Source: an uncultured Lachnospiraceae bacterium
Lineage (GTDB): Bacteria; Bacillota; Clostridia; Lachnospirales; Lachnospiraceae
Direction: 5' to 3'
Assembly: GCA_910586095.1 (NCBI GenBank)
Contig: CAJUHQ010000026.1
Location: forward strand, 1-32,108
Length of the DNA: 32,108 bases
The position numbers and the translations under genes were made by a program. Shown one piece after another: positions 22,743-31,035 of this stretch; the stretch's first letter is position 1; every line of letters starts with the position of its first letter. The notes under the pieces are model-generated. The model searched no databases, was not told the DNA's origin, and worked only from the letters and a program-made list of their open reading frames with translations.

Positions 22743-23204
22743 TTATGCCAGTGGTTTTCGAATCTCCATCAATTCTTTCAATTTATTTAAAAGTGCCAGA
22801 TACACCCCATTTTGTACACCCTCTGACCATACAGCTCCCTTCATCTGCCCACGAATCGCATACTTAGAAAGGATATCTCCAAGCACGGATACTTCTTGCA
22901 ATGAACAAGATTCTATAAGACGCAATTCATCTGCTGCTGTTTTGATACGATATCTAGAGAATGTATAGACATAGTTGCGATTAATAAAATCTGTCGTCTG
23001 CACTTCTCTAATAAATGCTAACAATGTAGAATCATAAACAGGAACCGCCATAGAGCACTTGTCTATCCCTTCCCCATTATATAGACGTGATGCCACTCCA
23101 CCGCTTGCCTTTTCAAGCCACGGCAAATACTTAAGAAGCCTCAACACATCCTCCTTATAACATATTATAATCTCCTCTCGTGATAGTTTTAGACTATCTG
23201 ACAT
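22743..23204 (-). CDS. Conserved hypothetical protein of unknown function
   Basis: 153 residues. The ATG at 23202-23204 is chosen because AAGGGGG lies 9 bases upstream; the longer upstream extension crosses that site and looks non-coding. It is soluble, with no signal peptide. The N terminus (MSDSLKLSREEIIICYKEDV) is followed by LLKYLPWLEKASG, a GEGIDKCSMAVPVYD stretch and a predicted helical C terminus rich in Leu/Lys. I do not recognise the family with confidence. It precedes the hotdog thioesterase with a 38-base gap, so it may share function with that enzyme. Confidence 0.75.
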   Translation of the reverse strand: MSDSLKLSREEIIICYKEDVLRLLKYLPWLEKASGGVASRLYNGEGIDKCSMAVPVYDSTLLAFIREVQTTDFINRNYVYTFSRYRIKTAADELRLIESCSLQEVSVLGDILSKYAIRGQMKGAVWSEGVQNGVYLALLNKLKELMEIRKPLA

Positions 23205-23308
23205 AGATAAGTTCCCCCTTTTGTCCTTATTTCCTTTGAATATGTGTATACAGCAAAAAACGGTCATGCACTTGCCAGCATAACCACTTTTGTGATGCAC
23301 ACAGCTCA

Positions 23309-23340
23309 ATGGGCAGGAGTCCTATTAAGACTCTGCCCAT
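23309..23340 (-). terminator. Hairpin between the LRR gene and the unknown gene
   Basis: An atgggcag/ctgcccat stem (23309-23316, 23333-23340) continues inward as AGTC/GACT after one bulged G. On the plus strand atttttc follows; on the minus strand the T-run is missing, though it lies 22 bases after the stop of the 23363-24370 gene. It may stop the LRR transcript through a less canonical mechanism. Confidence 0.6.
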
Positions 23341-23362
23341 ATTTTTCATAAAATATTGTGTT

Positions 23363-24370
23363 TTATTTATATACCAACGCATATGCGGTTGTTGGTGTAG
23401 AAGTTGCGAATGTAATAGTTTCATTCACAGAATCTAAATCATCATAGATATGCACTACTCCATATCCAATTGCCAAGAGGCGGAAAGTCCTACCAGGTGC
23501 ACGAAACTCTGCTGGAATTGTCAATGTATACTGCAACTCTGTATCGGTTGCGGTAATAATATCTTTCCCTTTTGAGACATTAATCTGATACGCGGTCGCA
23601 AATGTGTAATCTTCAATAAATGCTGCAAAAGCTTGATAACATGCCATTCCCTGATATCTGCGCATCCCTGTCACTGCTACTGTAAGATCAGGATTGACTG
23701 CTGCTAACTTGCACACTGTATAAAGGTATTCATTTCCATTTGCATTATCCTCAAGCGAATTCCACGGTGCCTTTGTATCCTTAGCCCAAAATACATTGGG
23801 GATTGTGGGAACTGTACTCTCCTGAAAGGCTTTTGCCTGTTTTTGTGTGTCCAAAATATAGCATGCACCATTATAGTTGACTTGTGCTTGTTTCTTGATG
23901 CTATCATAACTTGTATATGGTATCGTTCCAATCATCTCTGTCGTTTCCTCAGAACCAATCAGACGAAAAACTGGTTTGTAGGCGATCTTTTCAAATGTGG
24001 TCGTATCTCTGATGAAGGTTTTGGTACTCATATAAATATATTTTAGAGTTGATATATTATAAAATGCATAACTGCCCAGTGCTGTGACTGTGTCATCGAC
24101 AAACAAATGTTGTATATTTGCTTTTGCCCACGGCCGTTCATCGACAGACCAATAATCATAATCAGGAAGTGCGCCTGTTCCAGACACTCTCATCACACCA
24201 TTCTCAATATGCACTTTAATATCTGTACCATCAAGATAATGCCATCCATTTCCAGGGTGAATCCACACCTCTCCTTTTGCCTGTACTGTGACCGTAGGAA
24301 TCATTGTCACTGCCAACACAATCGCTACTAGTACTGCCACGATTCTGTTCCATCTCATTGCCTTTTTCAT
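23363..24370 (-). CDS. Secreted BspA-like leucine-rich-repeat protein
   Basis: 335 residues from the ATG at 24368-24370, which follows GGGAGGGAGTG at 8-9 bases. A typical signal peptide is present: MKKAMRWNRIVAVLVAIVLA, ending at VQA/KGEVW (about residue 32). The N-terminal mature region has the BspA/LRR_5 'header' and repeat pattern (GVMRVSGTGALPDYDYWS ... PWAKANIQHLFVDDTVTALG SYAFYN ... TLKYIYM), although only one or two repeats are present. The C-terminal ~150 residues form a different, probably beta-rich domain with no recognised motif. It is secreted and probably adhesive or carbohydrate-related; no LPXTG or SLH anchor was seen. A promoter lies 158 bases upstream. Confidence 0.82.
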   Translation of the reverse strand: MKKAMRWNRIVAVLVAIVLAVTMIPTVTVQAKGEVWIHPGNGWHYLDGTDIKVHIENGVMRVSGTGALPDYDYWSVDERPWAKANIQHLFVDDTVTALGSYAFYNISTLKYIYMSTKTFIRDTTTFEKIAYKPVFRLIGSEETTEMIGTIPYTSYDSIKKQAQVNYNGACYILDTQKQAKAFQESTVPTIPNVFWAKDTKAPWNSLEDNANGNEYLYTVCKLAAVNPDLTVAVTGMRRYQGMACYQAFAAFIEDYTFATAYQINVSKGKDIITATDTELQYTLTIPAEFRAPGRTFRLLAIGYGVVHIYDDLDSVNETITFATSTPTTAYALVYK

Positions 24371-24527
24371 ACTCGTCACTCCCTCCCATTCACTTACTAC
24401 ACCCTTTGCAATCAAAATGTTTACAAAATAATCATTTGTCATTTACCCATGCTTTTACAATAATAAACTACTATACTGTTATAAAAACTTGTTTTTCTAC
24501 TTACTTTTTTAGTCTTTTATTATCTTA

Positions 24528-24556
24528 AGTGTACACGCAATAACAATATTTGTCAA
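24528..24556 (-). promoter_or_regulatory. Promoter of the LRR protein gene
   Basis: TTGACA (24551-24556), a 17-base spacer and TACACT (24528-24533) on the minus strand. The 5' untranslated region would be about 150 bases, with no structure recognised. Confidence 0.6.
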
Positions 24557-24600
24557 TAATACCATAAGATAGATTTCTTTCCACATATTTCCACAGAAAT

Positions 24601-24635
24601 AAGATGCGTTAGCAAGATTATTGCCAGCGCATCTT
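24601..24635 (-). terminator. Terminator after copA
   Basis: aagatgcg (24601-24608) and cgcatctt (24628-24635) form the outer stem, with a further part-matched inner stem (gcaa/ttgc). It lies 21 bases after the copA stop. T-rich stretches flank it on both sides, the better run being on the plus strand. Confidence 0.7.
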
Positions 24636-24655
24636 ATTTCATTTTTATTCTGTTT

Positions 24656-24865
24656 TTAGTCTATAGAGATTACTTTATAATCCTGTTCTTCCACTGCCTT
24701 TGTCAATACTTCATCTGCAATTTCATCATTTAGTGTCACAGTTGCTGTCCCTGTCTCGTGGTTGACAACTGCTTGTGTAACCTCCTGAAGTGCCTCGAGA
24801 CATTTTTTTACTCTCGCTTCACAGTGTCCACACATCATTCCTTCGATTTTCATTGTTTTTGTCAT
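24656..24865 (-). other. Possible internal start giving a stand-alone CopZ-like chaperone
   Basis: Within copA, the ATG at 24863-24865 (start of MTKTMKIEGMMCGHC) is preceded by GAGGG at 5 bases. Translation from it would yield a 69-residue HMA protein equal to a typical CopZ copper chaperone. The arrangement suggests either an ancestral separate copZ gene fused to copA by loss of a stop, or a protein made both as fusion and alone. Seen: start and SD-like sequence. Inferred: use. Confidence 0.4.
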
Positions 24866-27322
24866 ATTTTCCCTCATTTCTGCGCTGCTTTGTGTACATT
24901 TCAAGTCTGTGGATGCAGCGCGGACACAAACTTGGGAGTGACAGTCTGAAAAGTTTTCCACTCCTTCCTCCATTTTTACTTTTTCATTATTTTGACGGTT
25001 TAATCCGCTCTTTGCTTTTTGATCTCTATTTGTGTTGTATATATTTACCAAATTGAGCCGCAAGGCATTTGTCACCACGCAAAAACTTGAAAGACTCATT
25101 GCAGCAGCGGCAAACATTGGATTTAACTGCCATCCCGCAAGTGGTATCCACACACCTGCTGCAAGAGGAATCCCAACAACATTGTAAAAAAATGCCCAGA
25201 AGAGATTCTCATGGATATTTTGTAAAGTTCTGCGGCTAAGTCGAATCGCGGCGGGCACATCGCTAAGTCTGCTCTTCATCAATACCACATCCGCAGCATC
25301 AATTGCGATATCTGTTCCTGCACCTATAGCAATACCAATATCTGCCCGCGTAAGCGCTGGCGCGTCATTGATACCATCACCCACCATAGCAGTTTTCCCT
25401 TTTTCTTTAAGAGATCTAATAACACTTTCCTTACCATCAGGAAGCACTCCTGCTATCACCTCATCCACTCCGGCTTGCCTGCCAATTGCCTTTGCAGTGC
25501 GCTCGTTATCACCTGTGAGCATCACCACATGAAGCCCCATATTTTGCAGTTCTTCCACAGCCTGTTTACTGTCCTCTTTTATAACATCTGCCACGGCTAT
25601 AATGCCCATAAAAGTCCCTTGCGTATCCCCCTGTTGTTTCATCTTTGCAAAAAATAGTGGTGTTTTTCCTTGTTCAGAAAGTTGCTCTGACTTCTGTAAA
25701 AGCTGTGGCGAAATATCAAATATAGTTCCAATAAATCGTGCATTTCCTCCATACAAGCGCTCTTGATTCAAAACGGCTGTAAGTCCATTTCCTGCAAGTG
25801 CCTCAAACTCAGATACTTCGTCAAGCTCCTCTGTAGAGTCTCCAAACTGTTGTTTTGCATACTCATTCACTGCCTTTGCAAGTGGATGCTCACTTTTTCT
25901 TTCTAGAGCATATGCCATTCGAAGTAATTGTGTTTGTGTAATACCTTCAACTGGTAAAATATCTGTTACTCTTGGTTCTCCACTTGTAATGGTTCCTGTT
26001 TTATCAAGCGCCACAATCGCGACTCTTCCTGCCTCTTCAAGCGATACAGCAGTCTTAAATAAAATTCCGTTTTTGGCACCTATACCATTGCCAACCATAA
26101 TTGCTACAGGTGTAGCAAGACCCAATGCACAGGGACAACTAATAACTAGTACAGAAATTCCCCTTGCGAGCGCAAATCCAATTCCTTGTCCTACAAACAG
26201 CCATACAAGAATAGTAAGAACAGAAATTCCAATCACTGCGGGGACAAATATGCCAGATACCTTATCCGCAACCTTTGCTATTGGTGCCTTTGTGGCCGCC
26301 GCATCACTCACCATATGGATAATCTGTGATAAAGTAGTATCCTCTCCAACTCTCACAGCTTTACAGCGAATAAAACCCGATTGATTTACGGTAGCCGCTG
26401 AAACTCTATCCCCAACCTGTTTATCCACAGGAATACTCTCTCCTGTCAGAGCTGACTCATTCACTGCACTGGTTCCTTCCAATACAATTCCGTCCACAGG
26501 AATACTCTCTCCTGGTCTTACCACAAACACATCGTCAATCATCACTTGTTCGATAGGAACCTGTTGCTCTTTACCATCTTGTAATAACGTTGCTGTTTTG
26601 GGTGATAAATTCATCAATCCCTTTAATGCATCTGTTGTTTTGCCCTTTGAACGTGCCTCTAGCAGCTTTCCTACTGTAATCAAGGTTACTATCATTGCGG
26701 CAGACTCAAAATAAAATTCATGCATCAATCCCATAACTGCTGTGCTATCACCGCGAAGTTGTGCGTCTGTCATAGCAAACAACGCATAAGTACTATATAC
26801 AAATGCTGCCATAGATCCTAATGCTACCAAAGTATCCATGTTAGGCGCCCTATGCCACAAACTTTTAAAACCGTTGATAAAAAATTTCTGGTTTATAACC
26901 ATAACCATTACAGTGAGCAACAACTGTATCAATCCCATAGCAATATGATTTTGTTCCAAAATTTTAGGCACAGGAAAACCCCACATCATATGTCCCATAG
27001 AAAAGTACATAAGCACTATCAAAAAAATTGCTGAATACCATAACCTCTTTTTTAGAATAGGGGTTTCTTTGTCTTTTAACATATCCTCTTGGTCAGTATG
27101 TGTGGTGTTTGTTACAGTTTCTTGTCTTTTTTGTGATGCGCTATATCCTGCCTCTTCGACTGCCTTGATAATTTCTGACGGACTTGCATTTCCTTCTACT
27201 CCCATTGAATTGGTGAGAAGGCTTACGGAGCACGCTTGAACCCCAGATACTTTTGACACAACCTTTTCTACTCGAGTACTACATGCTGCGCAGCTCATAC
27301 CAGTCACTGTATACTGCTCCAT
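24656..27322 (-). CDS. copA: Copper-exporting P1B-type ATPase, CopA, with fused C-terminal CopZ-like domain
   Basis: 888 residues from the ATG at 27320-27322 (SD AAAGGGG, 9 bases; an ATG 9 bases upstream has no spacing). Order: N-terminal HMA domain with GMSCAAC (Cys11, Cys14); transmembrane helices; actuator domain with TGES (293-296); CPC in the sixth helix (VISCPCALG, Cys396-Cys398); phosphorylation motif DKTGT (Asp440); SEHPLAKAV; and GDGINDAPA. CPC with this spacing is the Cu(I) signature. Beyond the last helix are ~55 residues of linker with several Cys, then a second HMA domain with GMMCGHC (Cys831, Cys834) to the C terminus. CopA pumps Cu(I) outward across the membrane. It is downstream of csoR and is expected to be induced by copper. 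Confidence 0.95.
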   Translation of the reverse strand: MEQYTVTGMSCAACSTRVEKVVSKVSGVQACSVSLLTNSMGVEGNASPSEIIKAVEEAGYSASQKRQETVTNTTHTDQEDMLKDKETPILKKRLWYSAIFLIVLMYFSMGHMMWGFPVPKILEQNHIAMGLIQLLLTVMVMVINQKFFINGFKSLWHRAPNMDTLVALGSMAAFVYSTYALFAMTDAQLRGDSTAVMGLMHEFYFESAAMIVTLITVGKLLEARSKGKTTDALKGLMNLSPKTATLLQDGKEQQVPIEQVMIDDVFVVRPGESIPVDGIVLEGTSAVNESALTGESIPVDKQVGDRVSAATVNQSGFIRCKAVRVGEDTTLSQIIHMVSDAAATKAPIAKVADKVSGIFVPAVIGISVLTILVWLFVGQGIGFALARGISVLVISCPCALGLATPVAIMVGNGIGAKNGILFKTAVSLEEAGRVAIVALDKTGTITSGEPRVTDILPVEGITQTQLLRMAYALERKSEHPLAKAVNEYAKQQFGDSTEELDEVSEFEALAGNGLTAVLNQERLYGGNARFIGTIFDISPQLLQKSEQLSEQGKTPLFFAKMKQQGDTQGTFMGIIAVADVIKEDSKQAVEELQNMGLHVVMLTGDNERTAKAIGRQAGVDEVIAGVLPDGKESVIRSLKEKGKTAMVGDGINDAPALTRADIGIAIGAGTDIAIDAADVVLMKSRLSDVPAAIRLSRRTLQNIHENLFWAFFYNVVGIPLAAGVWIPLAGWQLNPMFAAAAMSLSSFCVVTNALRLNLVNIYNTNRDQKAKSGLNRQNNEKVKMEEGVENFSDCHSQVCVRAASTDLKCTQSSAEMRENMTKTMKIEGMMCGHCEARVKKCLEALQEVTQAVVNHETGTATVTLNDEIADEVLTKAVEEQDYKVISID

Positions 27323-27393
27323 TCTCTGCATCCCCTTTCTCTTCGTTTTATCCTGATTTTATTGCAATACCATTCCCAATTTCTTTGTTTTTA

Positions 27394-27768
27394 TTAGTGC
27401 ATAATCTTTTTGAGTAGATCAATCAATTCATCAGTAGCCCCTTCTTTTTTGTTCTGAATATCCTGTGTCACACAAGTCCTAATATGGTTCGACAAAAGCA
27501 CACGGTTAAAACTATTTAGCGCCGCATTGACTGCTGCCACCTGCACAATAATATCTGTACAGTACACTCCCTTTTCGACCATACCTTTGATTCCACGTAT
27601 CTGTCCTTCTATGCGATTAAGGCGGTTTAACATATCCTTGAGTTCTTTCTTAGAGCGCTCTTTTGTTCTATCTGTAATGGGATCGCCTTCAACATTGTGG
27701 ATGCATTGTTCGCAGATTTCACTTTGTACCAGATCCACTTCGATCTCTTCCTTTTGTCTATTTTGCAT
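27394..27768 (-). CDS. csoR: CsoR-family copper-sensing repressor
   Basis: 124 residues, a four-helix DNA-binding protein. It has the family's RLNRIEGQIRGIKGMVE helix and the Cu(I) ligand triad in the C-x(24)-H-x3-C pattern: Cys70 (GVYCTD), His95 (LLSNHIRTC) and Cys99. In apo form CsoR represses, and copper binding releases it. An additional N-terminal stretch of about 40 residues carries CEQCIH (Cys19, Cys22, His24), which is unusual for short CsoR proteins and may be another metal site. AAGGAG is 9 bases before the ATG. It precedes copA by 71 bases (27323-27393), and its own promoter is covered by an operator-like palindrome, so it probably represses both genes. Confidence 0.93.
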   Translation of the reverse strand: MQNRQKEEIEVDLVQSEICEQCIHNVEGDPITDRTKERSKKELKDMLNRLNRIEGQIRGIKGMVEKGVYCTDIIVQVAAVNAALNSFNRVLLSNHIRTCVTQDIQNKKEGATDELIDLLKKIMH

Positions 27769-27803
27769 ACAATACTTCTCCTTCTTTATAAAGTATATTT
27801 TAT

Positions 27804-27832
27804 ATACTATACCCCTGTATGGTATTTGTCAA
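27804..27832 (-). promoter_or_regulatory. csoR-copA promoter with CsoR-type operator
   Basis: TTGACA (27827-27832), a 17-base spacer and TAGTAT (27804-27809) on the minus strand. The 17-bp imperfect palindrome ATACCATACAGGGGTAT (27809-27825) fills the spacer and resembles CsoR operators with TACC and GGGGTA half-sites. This placement lets a bound repressor block RNA polymerase. Confidence 0.75.
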
Positions 27833-27946
27833 TATTTTTATTTAAATTTTTTTATGTAATACCCTTTATTTTCAATCTACAACACGCTCAAACAAGGTGA
27901 TGTGATAACATTGACACAACAGATAAAAATAAAACATTATATATAG

Positions 27947-27976
27947 AAAAAAGGGCTGTTGCAACAGTCCTTTTTT
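27947..27976 (-). terminator. Terminator after fprA
   Basis: A stem of AAAAAAGG-CTGTT type (one A/C mismatch) pairs across a short loop and ends in six T residues on the minus strand, 22 bases after the FprA stop. The A/T flanks make it nearly symmetric, so it could work in both directions. Confidence 0.85.
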
Positions 27977-27997
27977 CCACATTTCCAATAATTTATT

Positions 27998-29149
27998 TTA
28001 TATATGATCTGCAAGAGCTTCTAATTGTGGAATATTCTCTGCTTTTAGAGAAGACTTAATAGAAATCGTTGGTTCTACGATCTCAATCTCTTTTGCATCT
28101 TCTAGCAAGTTTTTCATTACTCTTGCTGCTGTTGGTGCCCATGAACCATTCTCCACAATGCCAACTCTACGTTTTTGATAATTTTTTGATTTTAACTTGT
28201 TAAGGAAATTTTCCATTGGTGGGAACACACTTGCATCATAGGATGCTGCAAACAATACCATTTTGCTATAGCGAAATGCATTTGCCACGACTTGGTGCAT
28301 ATCATCGCGACATAAATCAGCAATCACTACTTTTTTGCTCCCTTTTGCCTCTAGTATCTCTCTAAACTTTTCCGCTACTTTCATTGTATGTCCATGTATG
28401 GAAGCACACGCAATCAATATACCTTCCTCTTCAGGTACATAACTGCTCCATATGTTGTACTTTTCAAGATAATATGTCAAATTTTCTGTGAGTACTGTGC
28501 CATGCAATGGACAAATCTTGTCAATAGAAAGCCCTGATGCTTTCTTTAAAAGCGCTTGTACCTGTATACCATACTTTCCACATATATTAATATAATATCT
28601 GCGCGCTTCGTCAGTCCACTCCTCGTCAGCATCGCGAGTACCAAATTTTCCAAAACCATCTGCACTAAAAAGAACCTTTTCTGACTGCTCATATGTGACC
28701 ATTACTTCTGGCCAATGCACCATCGGCGCTGTTATAAATTGCAGCGTATGGCTTCCCAAAGATAATGTATCTCCTTCCTTGACAGTCACACTTTTTCCTT
28801 CTATCTCCATCCCGTAAAATTGTGTCATCATCGTAAATGTCTTTGTATTTCCAATAAACTTCATTTCAGGAAATAGATTCGCTAGCTCTAGCACACTGCC
28901 ACTATGGTCTGGTTCCATGTGCTGTATCACCAAATAATCTACTTTTCTACCTCCTAAAGCTTCCTTGAGATTGGAGAGCCACTCTTGCGTCGAACGCGGA
29001 TCTACTGTGTCCATCACCGCTACTTTTTCATCGAGTATCACATACGAATTGTATGCCATCCCATTTTTTACTTGATATTGACTTTCAAACAATGTAATAT
29101 CCCTATCATTTACTCCAACATTGATAATGGTATCTGTAACTTTTTCCAT
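27998..29149 (-). CDS. fprA: FprA-type flavo-diiron protein (O2/NO reductase)
   Basis: 383 residues, the two-domain A-type flavoprotein. The N-terminal metallo-beta-lactamase-like domain carries the diiron ligand motif H-x-E-x-D-H as HMEPDH (77-82), plus further ligands in MVHWPEVM, FSADGFG and the LHG near residue 218. The C-terminal flavodoxin domain binds FMN, starting around GILIACASIHGHTM (about 244-257). It reduces O2 to water or NO to N2O and so protects an anaerobe from oxygen. AAGGAG lies 11 bases before the ATG. It is downstream of the ATPase operon by 67 bases without a clear terminator, but a promoter of its own in that gap is possible. Confidence 0.95.
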   Translation of the reverse strand: MEKVTDTIINVGVNDRDITLFESQYQVKNGMAYNSYVILDEKVAVMDTVDPRSTQEWLSNLKEALGGRKVDYLVIQHMEPDHSGSVLELANLFPEMKFIGNTKTFTMMTQFYGMEIEGKSVTVKEGDTLSLGSHTLQFITAPMVHWPEVMVTYEQSEKVLFSADGFGKFGTRDADEEWTDEARRYYINICGKYGIQVQALLKKASGLSIDKICPLHGTVLTENLTYYLEKYNIWSSYVPEEEGILIACASIHGHTMKVAEKFREILEAKGSKKVVIADLCRDDMHQVVANAFRYSKMVLFAASYDASVFPPMENFLNKLKSKNYQKRRVGIVENGSWAPTAARVMKNLLEDAKEIEIVEPTISIKSSLKAENIPQLEALADHI

Positions 29150-29216
29150 CTGTTTCTATACTCCTTTCTAATATACTAATCAGCAACTTGCGAACTTGAA
29201 AATTAGCTCAATTTTT

Positions 29217-29633
29217 TCAATTGATATCATGAACAGAACTGTTTTTTAGCCTGTGCATTGCTCTTGCAAGAGAAGCCTTAGATACATGATATTCCTGTAT
29301 ACTCTGCTTTTGTCGAAGCTGTTCTTGTGCTCTTTCTAACGCTTGCTGTGCGCGTACTGCATCGATGTCTTCTGGTCTTTCTACAGTGTCTACAAGCATT
29401 GTCGCACAATTGTTGGCTACGTGAACAAATCCAATCCCTACTACTGCCTTATTCCATTCTGCACTGTTTTCTGTACGAAATCGGATTTCCCCCACATTGA
29501 TTGCAACCACCATATTTTGATGATGTGCCATAATGGCAAGTTCACCATTAAAGGCAGGAACAATCAAGATCTCACATTCTCCGTCATAAAATACTTTATC
29601 ACTTGCTATGATCTTAAGAGAAAACAAGCTCAT
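29217..29633 (-). CDS. atpC: F1Fo ATP synthase epsilon subunit
   Basis: 138 residues. The N-terminal beta-barrel (MSLFSLKIIASDKVFYDGEC, GELAIMAHHQN) and the C-terminal helical hairpin (ERPEDIDAVRAQQALERAQE) match epsilon. It sits on the rotor stalk with gamma and regulates ATP hydrolysis. AGGGGG is 9 bases before the ATG, 14 bases after the atpD stop. It is the last gene of the operon. Confidence 0.96.
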   Translation of the reverse strand: MSLFSLKIIASDKVFYDGECEILIVPAFNGELAIMAHHQNMVVAINVGEIRFRTENSAEWNKAVVGIGFVHVANNCATMLVDTVERPEDIDAVRAQQALERAQEQLRQKQSIQEYHVSKASLARAMHRLKNSSVHDIN

Positions 29634-29647
29634 ATTTTCGATCCCCC

Positions 29648-31033
29648 TTAGATTGTTCCCGCCTTTTCAATCACTTCATCAATCGTTCCAACATTAAAAA
29701 ATGCTGCTTCTGGATACGAATCCATCTCTCCATTTATAATAGCCTGGAATCCTCTAAGAGTCTCTTTGATTGGAACATACCGGCCAGATACTCCTGTAAA
29801 ATTTTCTGCTACATGAAAAGGCTGAGATAAAAATCGTTGTATTCTTCTGGCACGATGCACTGTAATCCTATCTTTCTCTGAAAGTTCCTCCATTCCAAGA
29901 ATTGCTATGATATCCTGAAGTTCCTTATATTTTTGAAGCATCTCTTGAACTGTACGGGCTGTCTGATAATGCTCTTGTCCTACCACATCTACTTCTAAGA
30001 TACGCGATGTGGATTCTAGAGGGTCCACCGCAGGATAAATCCCTTGTTCCACAATTCTTCGTGAAAGAACAGTCGTTGCATCTAAATGTGCAAACGTAGT
30101 AGCGGGTGCGGGATCGGTCAAATCATCCGCAGGAACATACACAGCTTGAACCGATGTGACACTTCCTTTTTTAGTGGATGCAATGCGCTCTTGAAGCTCT
30201 CCCATCTCAGTCGCAAGAGTTGGTTGATACCCTACTGCTGATGGCATACGCCCTAACAGGGCAGACACCTCTGAACCGGCCTGCACAAAACGAAAAATAT
30301 TATCAATAAATAACAACACATTCTGATTCTCTTCATCACGAAAGTATTCTGCCATAGTAAGCCCTGTCTCTGCCACACGCATGCGGGCTCCAGGCGGTTC
30401 ATTCATCTGTCCAAACACCAATGCTGTCTTTTCTAATACTCTCGATTCCTTCATTTCAGACCAGAGGTCATTTCCCTCACGTGAGCGCTCTCCTACCCCT
30501 GTAAAAATAGAATATCCTCCATGTTCTGTGGCAATGTTTCGAATCAGTTCTTGTATCAATACTGTTTTTCCTACACCAGCACCGCCAAAAAGGCCAATTT
30601 TTCCTCCTTTTGCATAGGGAGCCAAAAGATCAATTACTTTGATTCCTGTCTCAAGCATCTCTATAACAGAACTCTGTTGTGCAAGCGTTGGCGGATCGCG
30701 ATGTATCACCCAGCGATTTTCCTGTTCTAAGGGTTCCCCTCCATCAATTGTCTCACCCAACACATTAAACAGTCTTCCTAAAGTTTTTCTTCCTACAGGA
30801 ACTTGTATCCCTGTTCCTGTAGCAATCACTTCCATATCTCTACAAAGCCCTTCACTAGCAGCAAGCATAATACAACGCACTGTATTATCACCAATGTGTT
30901 GTGCCACTTCCATCACAAGGCGCTTTCCTTCACAGGTAACTTCTAGGGCATCTTTTATATAAGGAAGTTCATCTTCCTCAAACAAAACATCAACAACGGG
31001 TCCCATAACCTGTACTATTTTTCCCTTTTTCAA
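29648..31033 (-). CDS. atpD: F1Fo ATP synthase beta subunit
   Basis: 461 residues. It has the N-terminal beta-barrel (KGKIVQVMGPVVDVLF), the P-loop GGAGVGKT (about 150-157), GERSREGNDLW, FIDNIFRFVQAG (Walker B region) and a C-terminal helical domain ending NVGTIDEVIEKAG. It holds the catalytic sites of F1. There is no ATG at the start. I choose the TTG at 31031-31033, since AGGAGG lies 9 bases upstream and it gives MKKGKIVQ as in other beta subunits; a TTG 6 bases upstream is only 3 bases from the SD. The atpG TGA stop lies just before it, so the two are coupled. Confidence 0.97.
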   Translation of the reverse strand: MKKGKIVQVMGPVVDVLFEEDELPYIKDALEVTCEGKRLVMEVAQHIGDNTVRCIMLAASEGLCRDMEVIATGTGIQVPVGRKTLGRLFNVLGETIDGGEPLEQENRWVIHRDPPTLAQQSSVIEMLETGIKVIDLLAPYAKGGKIGLFGGAGVGKTVLIQELIRNIATEHGGYSIFTGVGERSREGNDLWSEMKESRVLEKTALVFGQMNEPPGARMRVAETGLTMAEYFRDEENQNVLLFIDNIFRFVQAGSEVSALLGRMPSAVGYQPTLATEMGELQERIASTKKGSVTSVQAVYVPADDLTDPAPATTFAHLDATTVLSRRIVEQGIYPAVDPLESTSRILEVDVVGQEHYQTARTVQEMLQKYKELQDIIAILGMEELSEKDRITVHRARRIQRFLSQPFHVAENFTGVSGRYVPIKETLRGFQAIINGEMDSYPEAAFFNVGTIDEVIEKAGTI

Positions 31034-31035
31034 TG

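Noticed and set aside
27911..27950. TTGACA on the plus strand near 27911 as a promoter
   Set aside because: The nearest -10-like sequence is 21 bases away and there is no plus-strand gene downstream.
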